Of a stretch of DNA of 64,000 nucleotides, positions 50,509-61,226 are shown piece by piece (within the stretch, counting starts at the first letter, position 1; every line of letters starts with the position of its first letter). The stretch covers positions 2,170,001 through 2,234,000 of the forward strand of contig OZ271919.1 in NCBI GenBank assembly GCA_965602035.1, given 5' to 3'. The notes under the pieces are model-generated. The model saw only the letters and a list, made by a program, of their open reading frames with translations, was not told the origin of the DNA and ran no database searches. This DNA is from Natronospirillum sp965602035. Its GTDB lineage: Bacteria; Pseudomonadota; Gammaproteobacteria; Pseudomonadales; Natronospirillaceae. Position numbers and translations under genes: made by a program.

Positions 50509-51990
50509 ATGCCTGACGCACTGATCGTAATCAACCAGAGCTCTACGGAAACGAGTGCCACGCTGCTGAGTACCGGAATGACGGTCCTGGGCCGGTCCTC
50601 GGTGCCCGTCGCCAGTCAGCACCCGGACACGGACCGGTATGAGTATGACCCGGAGACCATCTGGCAATCGGTCCTGCAGTGTATTACCGAGGTAAGGGAG
50701 CATGCAGCAACCGTTTCACCGACCGGTATTGCTATTACCAACCAACGGGAAACGACGCTGTTGTGGGACCGTGCAACCGGCGATGTTCTGGGACCGGCGA
50801 TAAGCTGGGAAGACCGCCGAACGGAAGAACACTGCCAGGCATGGCGCAATGCCGGCCTGGAGGATCTGTTCCAGTCATCCACCGGCCTGTTGATCGATCC
50901 CATGTTTTCCGCCGGCAAGCTCAACTGGCTGCTGGACAACATTCCGGGGGCACGCGAGCGGGCGCGCGCTGGCGAGCTCTGCTTCGGCACTGTGGACAGC
51001 TTTCTCTTATGGCGGCTGACCGACGGCGCCGTGCATGCGACCGATATTACCAACGCCGCGCGTACCCAGCTGTTCAATATCCACCGGGCTGAGTGGGACC
51101 GGGACATCCTCGAAGCTCTGGACCTGCCTGAAAGTCTGCTCCCGCAAGTCATGGACAACGACAGTGATTTCGGTACCACGGCCGCTTCCGTCTGCGGGCT
51201 GACTATACCCGTTGTGGCCATGATCGGAGACCAGCAGAGCGCAATGATCGGCCAGGGATGCACATTCCGGGGCGCAGCGAAGGCAACCTACGGCAAGGGC
51301 TGTTTTATCCTGGTAAATACCGGTGAGCAACCGCTGGATAGTCAGAACCGGCTTCTGGCAACCATCGGTTACCGCTGCGGGGGCCAGACGGTTTACGCTG
51401 CCGAGGGCAACCTGGCGATGGCGGGCGAAGTCGTGCACTGGCTGCGCGACAGTCTGCAGGTGATATCCGAACGCACCGACCTTAACCGCAAGGTTGAGGG
51501 CGTGCCGCTTGAGCAACCGGAAATCATGGTGCCGTCCTTCACCGGAATGGGCACCACATACTGGAACCAGAACGCCACGGGTGCCATTCTGGGCCTGACC
51601 CGGGACACCGACAGCCGGGCCCTGCTTGCCGCCGGGCTGCGCAGCATCGCATTTCAGTCCGAAGACCTGCTGACCGCCATGCGCTATGACAACCTGGACA
51701 TTGCCGAACTGCGCGTAACCGGTGACCTGCTCGGTACGCCGTGGTTCCTGCAGAACCTGGCCGATATTACGGGCCTGCCCATTGTGACGCCGGAGCGGGA
51801 CAACGCAGCGGTATTGGGTGCGGCGATCCTCGGCTCGTTACACCTGGGATGGATTGATTCCCTGGAAGACGCCGCACGCCTCTGGCATGCCGGCCCGAGC
51901 TACGGGCCCACATTGTCCGATCATACGCGCGACGTTGCATTGCGGCGTTGGAATGCGGCAGTCGCCAGGCTGCAGGCCCCTATTCCGTAA
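50509..51990 (+). CDS. Glycerol kinase-like paralogue with degenerate nucleotide site
   Basis: This 493-residue FGGY-fold protein matches GlpK in length and overall, but the phosphate-binding loop IDQGTTSSRA of the neighbour reads INQSSTETSA here (D9 to N, G11 to S, R16 to S). The later Gly-Gly motif GGMTRNRWF reads TGDLLGTPWF. The glycerol-contact region is largely kept: TNQRETTLLWD, SWEDRRT, and the catalytic-base position D241 in IGDQQSAMIGQ; the tyrosine of DPYFSG is replaced in DPMFSAG. It may bind glycerol but hydrolyse ATP poorly, acting as a sensor or subunit, or it may be a kinase of another polyol. It lies beside the sigma-54 activator in the glycerol island. Confidence 0.85.
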   Translation: MPDALIVINQSSTETSATLLSTGMTVLGRSSVPVASQHPDTDRYEYDPETIWQSVLQCITEVREHAATVSPTGIAITNQRETTLLWDRATGDVLGPAISWEDRRTEEHCQAWRNAGLEDLFQSSTGLLIDPMFSAGKLNWLLDNIPGARERARAGELCFGTVDSFLLWRLTDGAVHATDITNAARTQLFNIHRAEWDRDILEALDLPESLLPQVMDNDSDFGTTAASVCGLTIPVVAMIGDQQSAMIGQGCTFRGAAKATYGKGCFILVNTGEQPLDSQNRLLATIGYRCGGQTVYAAEGNLAMAGEVVHWLRDSLQVISERTDLNRKVEGVPLEQPEIMVPSFTGMGTTYWNQNATGAILGLTRDTDSRALLAAGLRSIAFQSEDLLTAMRYDNLDIAELRVTGDLLGTPWFLQNLADITGLPIVTPERDNAAVLGAAILGSLHLGWIDSLEDAARLWHAGPSYGPTLSDHTRDVALRRWNAAVARLQAPIP

Positions 51991-52015
51991 ACTGCTTATC
52001 AATGCAGGCGGCGAG

Positions 52016-53998
52016 TCAGCCGGCAATACCCTGGTCGCGCACGTACTTGTAGACGGTATTCCGGCTCACACCAGCGGCGCGAGCTGTCTGGGCGACATTG
52101 CCGCCATGTTCCTCATACAGCCGGGCGATGACTTCGGCGCGCGATTCACTCTGCCCCGGCGCAGGCCTGCGGGCTCCACCCTGCTGCCCGGAAACGCCTT
52201 CCGTTGGTCGTTGCGGCTGCTCCACGGTTGCCAGGTCTTCGTGGAAATCCTCGGGGAGGTGCTGTGGCGTAATCAACCCGCCGTCTGCCATGGCGTGCGC
52301 CACCTTCAACACATTGGCCAGTTGTCGCATGTTGCCTGGCCAGGGATGGCGCATGAACAACTGCATCACTTCCCCCGAAAGCTGCACGTCGCTCTGCTCT
52401 TCGCGCTGCAACCGATGGTAGGCGTAACGAATCAGCCGCTCCTTGTCCGCCCGGTGTCGCAATGGCGGCAGCGTAATGTTCAGGCCGGACAGGCGATAGA
52501 ACAGATCGCGCCGGAACTCTCCTTCCTCGACCGCACTTTTCAGGTCCCGGTTCGTCGCGGAAATCAGGCGTATATCCACCGGAAAGGCTTCACTGGACCC
52601 CAGTGGTGTAACCACCCGTTCCTGCAGAACACGCAGCAGGCGTGCCTGCACATTCACCGGCATTTCACCGATTTCGTCCAGAAACAGGGTGCCGCCGTTC
52701 GCCCGGCGAATCAGGCCAATTGAGCCCTTCTGGCTGGCGCCGGTGAAGGCACCCTTCTCATAACCGAACAACTCCGACTCCACCAGGTCGACAGGAATGG
52801 ACGCACAGTTCACCGCCATCAGAGTCTTACCGGCACGGCTGCTCTGATAGTGCAGCGAGCGCACCAGAATCTCCTTGCCGGCGCCGGTCTCCCCCCTGAT
52901 CAGAATGGGTATGTCCTTCTCGATGACCTTGCTGACCTGATCCAGCGCCGTGCGCACTGACGCGTCACCATGCTCGAGTTCATCGAACGGCACGACGTCG
53001 TCCGGCAGTCGGCGTTTCGGTGGCTCTGCCGTCTGAATCGTTTCCTGTGGCGCTGGCCGCGCCTCGGGTTTGCGGAAATCCGGAATGGTCAGCGGCGGCG
53101 CCAGCGGCGCCTGAACCCGAACCCACATGCGGTAACGATTAAAGGCCCTGAGTGCCAGCGGGGCGTTGGCCGGTTGCTGCCGAAGCTCAAGAAACGGGCA
53201 GCCGAAGATCTGGTCCACGTGCACCAGGGCCAGATCATGCGCCAGCAGCACCCAGGCGCGGCGGTTGGCGGATATCACGCGGCCCTCGTCATCCAGCACC
53301 AGCATGCCGGCCCAGTGCGAATCCAGCCCGCTGATGTTGGTGCTGAAGGTCAGAATGTGATGCTCTTTCTGGAACGCGGCGTATATGAGCTGGTTTTCCA
53401 CGCTCAGCGACATCAGTTTGACCATGCCCAGCGTGTGATCCTGGGGCAGGTAGGCATCAGAGGAAATATCGAGCACCCCGATCATTTCCTTATGGGTATC
53501 GTAGATGGGTGACGCCGAGCCCACCATGTAGCGGTTGGCGCGCAGATAGTGCTCATCCCGGCTGACCTGAATGGCCTGCCCGGTGGCCAGGGCCGTACCA
53601 ATGGCGTTGGTGCCGACACCCACCTCCTGCCACTGGTGGCCGGGGACCAGCCCGTGCTGCCCACGCCCCCGGAAGCGGCTGTCACCCCAGGTGTTCAGGA
53701 CATGCCCCTGATTGTCCGCGAGCACAATCAGGCAGGACGAATTCGACAGAATATTCTCGTAATAGGGCAGAACCTCGGTTTCGGTCGTACGCACCAGGTT
53801 GTGATGCTCTTCCAGCAGCGCTGTGATATCACCCTGACGGATTTCACCGTAGTCCGGCTGTGTGGCGTGCGACAGCCCGTAGGATTCACAACGAAACCAG
53901 GAATTCTCGATCACTTCCTGATGCGACACTTCTGTACCCGGCTCTGAGGTACTGCTGCCGGGCGCACCGCCCGGGGTGCTGAATTGATGGACACTCAT
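52016..53998 (-). CDS. Sigma-54-dependent activator, AcoR-like (GAF-AAA+-Fis)
   Basis: This 660-residue bacterial enhancer-binding protein has an N-terminal sensory part with a GAF domain (GVGTNAIGTALATGQAIQV, SASPIYDTHKEMIGVLDISSDA), a degenerate PAS-like segment (DSHWAGMLVLDDEGRVISANRRA), a central AAA+ domain with Walker A RGETGAGKEILVRSLH, the sigma-54 contact loop GAFTGA, Walker B GTLFLDEIGEMP and HPWPGNMRQL, and a Fis helix-turn-helix (GNVAQTARAAGVSRNTVYKYV). AcoR relatives respond to acetoin and alcohols. Divergence from the glp transporter and the -24/-12 promoter there suggest that it drives glycerol uptake. I start at the ATG at 53998; 54085 is an alternative. Confidence 0.87.
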   Translation of the reverse strand: MSVHQFSTPGGAPGSSTSEPGTEVSHQEVIENSWFRCESYGLSHATQPDYGEIRQGDITALLEEHHNLVRTTETEVLPYYENILSNSSCLIVLADNQGHVLNTWGDSRFRGRGQHGLVPGHQWQEVGVGTNAIGTALATGQAIQVSRDEHYLRANRYMVGSASPIYDTHKEMIGVLDISSDAYLPQDHTLGMVKLMSLSVENQLIYAAFQKEHHILTFSTNISGLDSHWAGMLVLDDEGRVISANRRAWVLLAHDLALVHVDQIFGCPFLELRQQPANAPLALRAFNRYRMWVRVQAPLAPPLTIPDFRKPEARPAPQETIQTAEPPKRRLPDDVVPFDELEHGDASVRTALDQVSKVIEKDIPILIRGETGAGKEILVRSLHYQSSRAGKTLMAVNCASIPVDLVESELFGYEKGAFTGASQKGSIGLIRRANGGTLFLDEIGEMPVNVQARLLRVLQERVVTPLGSSEAFPVDIRLISATNRDLKSAVEEGEFRRDLFYRLSGLNITLPPLRHRADKERLIRYAYHRLQREEQSDVQLSGEVMQLFMRHPWPGNMRQLANVLKVAHAMADGGLITPQHLPEDFHEDLATVEQPQRPTEGVSGQQGGARRPAPGQSESRAEVIARLYEEHGGNVAQTARAAGVSRNTVYKYVRDQGIAG

Positions 53999-54109
53999 CG
54001 CTTGGCTCGCTACCTGCTTTTCTTGTTTTCCCGGCGCCTGCCGGGTCACTCCGCGTTTTCTGAGCGCTGTACAGTTTATACACAACCCTGTTCAGAAGGA
54101 AACGCCAGT

Positions 54110-54179
54110 GTTCAATATTGAACGTTCAGTTCGCTCGGTGCTCAATCTGTGTTCAGTTCAATTTGAACACTTTGAACAC
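54110..54179. promoter_or_regulatory. Cluster of GTTCAA/TTGAAC palindromes, candidate enhancer sites
   Basis: GTTCAATATTGAAC (54110-54123) is a perfect 14-base palindrome. GTTCAATTTGAAC (54156-54168) is a 6-1-6 palindrome, flanked by GTGTTCA (54149-54155) and TTTGAACAC (54171-54179). They lie 130-200 bases upstream of the -12/-24 promoter, the usual distance for enhancer-binding protein sites, and upstream of the divergent activator gene. The 390-base intergenic region contains no open frame that I would call a gene. Confidence 0.7.
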
Positions 54180-54205
54180 TAAATGTGAACTTTTCTGCAC
54201 ATTCA

Positions 54206-54223
54206 TTTACGTTCGTATTTATC
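54206..54223. promoter_or_regulatory. Candidate GlpR half-site in the importer promoter region
   Basis: TTTACGTTCGTATTTAT resembles the ATGTTCGT-plus-TTTAT elements upstream of glpD and the kinase paralogue, with one change in the half-site. It lies between the enhancer palindromes and the -24/-12 promoter, a position where a repressor could interfere with looping. Confidence 0.4.
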
Positions 54224-54299
54224 GGCAGAAATTCCGAAATTAATATTTAATCCTTTTAAAACAGTGCTTTACAGATTTTTCGTATTTTTTCGATTTACC

Positions 54300-54315
54300 T
54301 GGCATTGATCTTGAA
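54300..54315 (+). promoter_or_regulatory. Sigma-54 (-24/-12) promoter of glpS operon
   Basis: TGGCATTGATCTTGAA fits the consensus TGGCAYRnnnnTTGCW except for A in place of C in the -12 GC. The GG-to-G spacing of 12 bases is right. The predicted start is about 60 bases before the glpS ATG. Together with the upstream palindromes and the adjacent sigma-54 activator, this makes sigma-54 control likely. Confidence 0.65.
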
Positions 54316-54388
54316 TATCCACACTGCAAAAACAAATGCCATGCCCGCGTGAGCACACCGGCAGGCCGATAACAAACGGGAAAACAAC

Positions 54389-55477
54389 ATGTCCTTAACG
54401 CTTGAAAACGTCAGCAAGTCCGTTGGCGGCCAAGAGTGGATCAAAAACATTGACCTGACGTTGGAGCCTGGTTCCTTCAACGTCCTGCTCGGCCGTACGC
54501 TGGCCGGCAAGACCACGTTGATGCGTCTGATGGCCGGCCTGGAGCGGCCGACCAAGGGGCGCGTCATTATGAACGGGGTCGATGTCACCGGCGTGCCGGT
54601 CCGTAAAAGAAACCTCTCAATGGTCTACCAGCAATTCATCAACTATCCGGCACTGTCGGTATATGAAAATATCGCGTCGCCGCTCCGTCTCGCCAATCTG
54701 CCGGAAAAGGTGATTGACGAACGGGTTCGTGAAACGGCCGCCATGCTTCACATTGAAGGCATGCTCGACCGGACGCCGCTGGAGCTGTCCGGCGGCCAGC
54801 AGCAGCGCACGGCCATGGCCCGCGCTCTGGTCAAGGACGCCGACCTGATTCTGTTCGACGAACCGCTGGTCAACCTTGACTACAAATTGCGCGAGGAATT
54901 TCGCGAAGAGCTTCGTGAACTGTTCAAGGCGAAAAACTGCATTGCGGTCTATGCCACAACGGAGCCGAACGAAGCGCTGGCGCTCGGCGGTAATACGGCG
55001 GTGCTGCATGAGGGAGAGCTGCTCCAGTACGGGCCGACACCCGATGTCTATCACCGGCCCAATGACATTCTGTCGGCGGAAATGTTTTCCGAACCGCCGA
55101 TCAATATCGTGCCCGGGCTGGTGACCGAGTCCGAAGTGACATTCGACGAAACCGTTCACTTCAAACTGAACCAGGACCTGAACAGCCTCGACCCGGGTCG
55201 CTACCACTTCGGTGTGCGCGCATCGCACATCGGGCTGGTGCCGCATGCCGATGACGATCTGGAACTGCCGGTCCGCGTGGACCTGGCCGAGATCAGCGGC
55301 TCCGAGACATTCCTCCACGTGCGGAATGAACACTTTGAGCTGGTACTGCATTTGTCGGGTGTCCACGAATACGACGTCGACGAAGAGATCAAGGTGTATT
55401 TCCCAACGCACAAGATCTATGCCTTCGACCCGCAGGGCTCCGTAGTCCACATTCCTTCACGTATGGGGAGTATGTAA
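54389..55477 (+). CDS. glpS: Glycerol ABC transporter ATP-binding protein GlpS
   Basis: This 362-residue MalK-type ATPase is the first of two in a glpSTPQUV-type glycerol importer. Walker A is an unusual but valid GRTLAGKTTLMRL, the Q-loop MVYQQFINYPALSV, signature LSGGQQQRTAMARAL, Walker B LILFDEPLVNLDYKLR; the switch region has YATTEPNEALALG, where the usual His is replaced by Glu. The C-terminal OB fold contains GVRASHIGLV. GlpT follows after one base, and the two probably form an asymmetric ATPase pair. Confidence 0.9.
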   Translation: MSLTLENVSKSVGGQEWIKNIDLTLEPGSFNVLLGRTLAGKTTLMRLMAGLERPTKGRVIMNGVDVTGVPVRKRNLSMVYQQFINYPALSVYENIASPLRLANLPEKVIDERVRETAAMLHIEGMLDRTPLELSGGQQQRTAMARALVKDADLILFDEPLVNLDYKLREEFREELRELFKAKNCIAVYATTEPNEALALGGNTAVLHEGELLQYGPTPDVYHRPNDILSAEMFSEPPINIVPGLVTESEVTFDETVHFKLNQDLNSLDPGRYHFGVRASHIGLVPHADDDLELPVRVDLAEISGSETFLHVRNEHFELVLHLSGVHEYDVDEEIKVYFPTHKIYAFDPQGSVVHIPSRMGSM

Positions 55478-55478
55478 G

Positions 55479-56579
55479 ATGGCCGAGATAACCCTGCGAA
55501 CACTCGCGCACACCTACAGCGCAGATCCCCGGTCGCCCCAGGACTATGCCATTCGCCAGATGGATCACGTCTGGCATCAGGGTGGCGCCTACGCGCTGCT
55601 GGGCCCTTCGGGCTGTGGCAAGTCCACCATGCTGAACATCATTTCCGGGTTGCTCCGGCCGTCAGACGGTGATGTTGTCTTCGACAGTCGCATTGTGAAC
55701 GACCTGTCGCCCGAGGAGCGCAATATTGCCCAGGTTTTCCAGTTCCCGGTCATCTACGACACGATGACTGTGTTTGAGAACCTGGCGTTCCCGCTCAAGA
55801 ACGTAAAAACGCCCAATCACCTGATTGCACCCAAAGTGCACGAAGTCGCCGATATTCTGGAACTGACACCGCTGCTCAACCGCAAGGCCAAGAACCTCAC
55901 CGCGGACGAGAAACAGAAGGTGTCCATGGGCCGGGGGCTGGTGCGCGATGACGTGTCGGCGATTCTGTTCGATGAGCCGCTGACGGTGATCGATCCACAG
56001 CTCAAATGGAAACTGCGCCGCAAGCTCAAGCAGATTCATGAGCGGTTCAACATCACGATGATCTACGTCACGCACGACCAGCTCGAAGCGTCGACCTTCG
56101 CCGAGAAGATCGCCGTGATGTATGAGGGTCAGATCGTTCAGTTCGGTACACCCCGTGAACTGTTTGAACGCCCGGCCCATACCTTCGTCGGCTTCTTTAT
56201 CGGCAGCCCGGGGATGAATTTCCTTGATGTCACCATCGAGAACGACGGGGTGCGGTTCGGTGACCTGCTGATTCCCGCCAATCAACGTCGGCTTGAAGCA
56301 GCTCGGGCGTCGGGCAGCGACAACACCAAGGCCGGCATACGCCCCGAGTTCATACACGTCTGGGACGACCGCAACGACGAAGCGTTCGAGGTGGACGTCA
56401 AGGACGTGGAAGACCTCGGCACCTACCGGATCATGTCGTTCTGGTTTGGTGATCAGTTACTGCGCGCCCGCCTCCATGAGGACCAGAGGGTTCCCCGCCG
56501 CAAGGCATTTGTGAGCTTTCCCGAGCAGTGGCTGAACATCTACGTCGATGAGTACCGGGTGGAGGTAGACGATGAATAA
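55479..56579 (+). CDS. glpT: Glycerol ABC transporter ATP-binding protein GlpT
   Basis: This 366-residue ATPase is the second of the importer. Walker A is standard (GPSGCGKSTMLNIISG) and Walker B is AILFDEPLTVIDPQLK with switch YVTHDQLEAST, but the signature reads LTADEKQKVSMGRGL instead of LSGGQ. Such complementary degeneracy with GlpS suggests a heterodimer with one strong catalytic site. The stop codon region overlaps glpP by eight bases. This is the ABC-type glpT, not the MFS glycerol-3-phosphate antiporter of the same symbol. Confidence 0.9.
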   Translation: MAEITLRTLAHTYSADPRSPQDYAIRQMDHVWHQGGAYALLGPSGCGKSTMLNIISGLLRPSDGDVVFDSRIVNDLSPEERNIAQVFQFPVIYDTMTVFENLAFPLKNVKTPNHLIAPKVHEVADILELTPLLNRKAKNLTADEKQKVSMGRGLVRDDVSAILFDEPLTVIDPQLKWKLRRKLKQIHERFNITMIYVTHDQLEASTFAEKIAVMYEGQIVQFGTPRELFERPAHTFVGFFIGSPGMNFLDVTIENDGVRFGDLLIPANQRRLEAARASGSDNTKAGIRPEFIHVWDDRNDEAFEVDVKDVEDLGTYRIMSFWFGDQLLRARLHEDQRVPRRKAFVSFPEQWLNIYVDEYRVEVDDE

Positions 56580-57453
56580 AGTACAGAACAACAGAGCATG
56601 GTTTCTCGTTCTCCCCATGCTGGTGCTGGTGGCATTCTCCGCCATCATTCCGCTGATGACCGTGGTGAACTACTCCGTTCAGGACATTCTGGGCAACTCT
56701 GCCTTTTTTGTCGGCACGGAATGGTTCGTCGAAATGCTGAACGATTCGCAGCTGCAGAGCGCGCTGCTTCGTCAGTTCGCGTTCTCATTCACGATTCTGG
56801 CAATTCAGGTGCCCCTTGGCATCGGCATCGCACTGATCATGCCCAAGAAGGGCTGGCAGGCTTCTGCCGTGCTGATTCTGGTGACACTGCCCCTGCTCGT
56901 GCCGTGGAACGTGGTAGGCACCATCTGGCTGATCTTTACCCGTACCGACATCGGCCTGATGGGCGTCGGCCTGCGTGAACTCGGCTACGCCTACAACATT
57001 ACCAGCAATGCGACCGATGCCTGGGTCACCATTGTCCTGATGGATGTATGGCACTGGACGCCTCTCATCGCGCTGCTCTGTTACAGCGGTCTGCGCGCCA
57101 TTCCGGAGGCCTACTACCAGGCAGCCCGCATTGACCGGGCATCCAAGTGGTCAATTTTCCGCTACATACAGCTGCCCAAACTGACCAACGTACTGGTCAT
57201 CGGGGTACTGCTGCGCTTCATGCACTCGTTCATGATCTACGCGGAACCGTTTGTACTGACAGGCGGTGGCCCCGGCAGCTCAACGACGTTCCTCAGTCAG
57301 TCGCTGACCACCATGGCCATTGCCCAGCAGGATCTGGGTCCATCGGCCGCGTTCTCGATTATCTACTTCCTGATCATCCTGGCAGTCAGCTACTGCTTCT
57401 ATGTCGCCATCATGAACATGGGGCGCGACAACGAACAAAAGGCGGAGGCGTGA
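56572..57453 (+). CDS. glpP: Glycerol ABC transporter permease GlpP
   Basis: This 293-residue six-helix permease has a first helix LVLPMLVLVAFSAIIPLMTVV, FSFTILAIQVPLGIGIALIM, LVTLPLLVPWNVVGTIW and the EAA loop GLRAIPEAYYQAARIDRASKWSIFRYIQLP. It is of the sugar permease (MalF-like) family and forms the channel with GlpQ. It overlaps glpT by eight bases and precedes glpQ by four bases. Confidence 0.9.
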   Translation: MNKVQNNRAWFLVLPMLVLVAFSAIIPLMTVVNYSVQDILGNSAFFVGTEWFVEMLNDSQLQSALLRQFAFSFTILAIQVPLGIGIALIMPKKGWQASAVLILVTLPLLVPWNVVGTIWLIFTRTDIGLMGVGLRELGYAYNITSNATDAWVTIVLMDVWHWTPLIALLCYSGLRAIPEAYYQAARIDRASKWSIFRYIQLPKLTNVLVIGVLLRFMHSFMIYAEPFVLTGGGPGSSTTFLSQSLTTMAIAQQDLGPSAAFSIIYFLIILAVSYCFYVAIMNMGRDNEQKAEA

Positions 57454-57457
57454 ACCA

Positions 57458-58354
<897 letters not shown>

Positions 58355-58373
58355 TCAGAAGGGAGTACGCATT

Positions 58374-58649
58374 ATGTTGAGCTGGATGGTTTGGACAGTT
58401 CCCACTGCCACGTTCTTCGCCACGATCGCTGCCCTGCTGGCAGGGATGACGATCTGGGAAGTTCTGGTACCCACGGTAGAAAGAAAAGGGTTTCTGCCCA
58501 TTCACACGACCCGTGGTGATCGCTTTTTCATCGGCCTGCTGGTGTCCGCCTACATTCACCTGGCACTGGTCGGATTCACCGATGTATCGATTTGGTTTGC
58601 TCTGGGTATCTCTGTGGTCTGGATGGCCATAGTGATGCGCTGGGGTTAG
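58374..58649 (+). CDS. glpU: Small membrane protein GlpU (DUF2160)
   Basis: This 91-residue protein of the DUF2160 family has helices TATFFATIAALLAGMTIWEVLV, FFIGLLVSAYIHLALVGF and SIWFALGISVVWMAIVM. It is a fixed member of glycerol ABC operons of the Rhizobium glpSTPQUV type. Its role is unknown, possibly stabilising the permeases. The ATG at 58374 has AAGGGAG upstream; a longer frame beginning inside glpQ is rejected. Confidence 0.88.
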   Translation: MLSWMVWTVPTATFFATIAALLAGMTIWEVLVPTVERKGFLPIHTTRGDRFFIGLLVSAYIHLALVGFTDVSIWFALGISVVWMAIVMRWG

Positions 58650-58715
58650 TCAAAGTAAGACTCAGGGAAGACCTGATTCTCAAGGAAGATAATTCTCGAC
58701 AGCAACGAGGTAGGT

Positions 58716-60440
<1,725 letters not shown>

Positions 60441-60467
60441 TCCGTCCCGGAATGCATGATGTGTAAC

Positions 60468-60500
60468 GGGTCCGGCCCGCCGGGCCGGCCCGTCTCTTTT
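60468..60500 (+). terminator. Intrinsic terminator after glpV
   Basis: GGGTCCGGCCC pairs with GGGCCGGCCC (one bulged T) around GCC and is followed by TCTCTTTT. It ends the glpS-V transcript 28 bases after the stop. Confidence 0.85.
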
Positions 60501-60606
60501 ATCGGGTGCAGGCGCACTGAGCTGGAACCTGCACTCTCGACTTCGGTCATCAGGCCGATTGCCTGAAGACCGTTGCTACAAGGTGTGTTTTTGTAGTGTC
60601 CCGTTT

Positions 60607-60634
60607 GGCCGCCCACCAGGGCGGTCTTTTTTTT
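60607..60634 (+). terminator. Second intrinsic terminator, target of the IS insertion
   Basis: GGCCGCCC pairs with GGGCGGTC (one G-U) around ACCA and is followed directly by eight T residues. The T-tract is also the left copy of the 8-bp target duplication of the IS element. The gene it served is unclear; the segment 60501-60606 shows no coding region. Confidence 0.8.
60627..60634. repeat. Left copy of 8-bp target site duplication (T8)
   Basis: Eight T residues abut the left inverted repeat and match eight T residues abutting the right one at 63969-63976. ISL3-family elements make 8-bp duplications, so the length fits exactly. Confidence 0.8.
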
Positions 60635-60721
60635 GGGTAAGCGGATTAAATGGTTGATCTTACCTTTGCATGAGAGTGAGACAGACCGGCATCTCATCGG
60701 ATTATCTGGTTGATGCTTCAC

Positions 60722-61129
60722 CTACTGCTGGTGCATGTTTCCTTCGCTAATTCCAGCAAGAACCCCACACGCCTCAACTTCCCGGTCATCGTTGCAACTC
60801 GCTCTCAGTGAAACGAGTTGTTTCTCAAGCGCTTGCAGAGCGGTTATCTGCGACCGCACATGAGAGATGTGATCATCGAGCAAGGCGTTGACGGCGGTAC
60901 AAGGCTGATGAGGGTCGTCCTGATAGCTCTGTAGTTCGTGAATCTCAGCCAGTGACAGGCCCAGGATTCTGCAGCGACGGATGAAGGCCAGCCCCTCACC
61001 ATGCTTCTCGGTATAGACACGGTAACCGTTGTCCTGCCGACTAGGCGGCGGCAACAAGCCCTCTCGCTCATAGAAACGGATGGTCTGGGTGTCAACCCCT
61101 ACGGACCGCGCCAACTGACCAATGCGCAT
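60722..61129 (-). CDS. cadR: CadR/PbrR-like MerR family regulator
   Basis: This 135-residue MerR activator opens MRIGQLARSVGVDTQTIRFYEREGLLP, then RQDNGYRVYTEKHGEGLAFIRRCR. The metal site Cys are C77, C112 and C121, the arrangement of CadR/PbrR (Cd, Pb, Zn), with SCND before the last. It binds the divergent promoter at 61163-61193 and would induce the CDF gene in response to Cd, Zn or Pb. I use the ATG at 61129; the track upstream of it lacks family similarity. It is a passenger of the ISL3 element. Confidence 0.85.
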   Translation of the reverse strand: MRIGQLARSVGVDTQTIRFYEREGLLPPPSRQDNGYRVYTEKHGEGLAFIRRCRILGLSLAEIHELQSYQDDPHQPCTAVNALLDDHISHVRSQITALQALEKQLVSLRASCNDDREVEACGVLAGISEGNMHQQ

Positions 61130-61162
61130 CGGGTGTCTCCTCAACAAATGGTATCTGCTCTA

Positions 61163-61193
61163 TTGACCTTATAGTGGCTATATGGTTTTAAAT
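61163..61193 (+). promoter_or_regulatory. MerR-type promoter with 19-bp spacer
   Basis: TTGACC (61163-61168) and TTAAAT (61188-61193) are 19 bases apart, the overlong spacing that MerR regulators correct by DNA distortion. The spacer holds the dyad ACCTTATAG-TGG-CTATATGGT (8 of 9 matched). The layout closely follows known cad/pbr promoters and drives the CDF gene 34 bases downstream. Confidence 0.85.
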
Positions 61194-61226
61194 CATAATC
61201 CGACAATACTCAAGTGGAGCCGTATC

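Noticed and set aside
54184..54201. CRP site TGTGAACTTTTCTGCACA
   Set aside because: Only the left half fits and the spacing to the right half is one base too long with a mismatched TGCACA.
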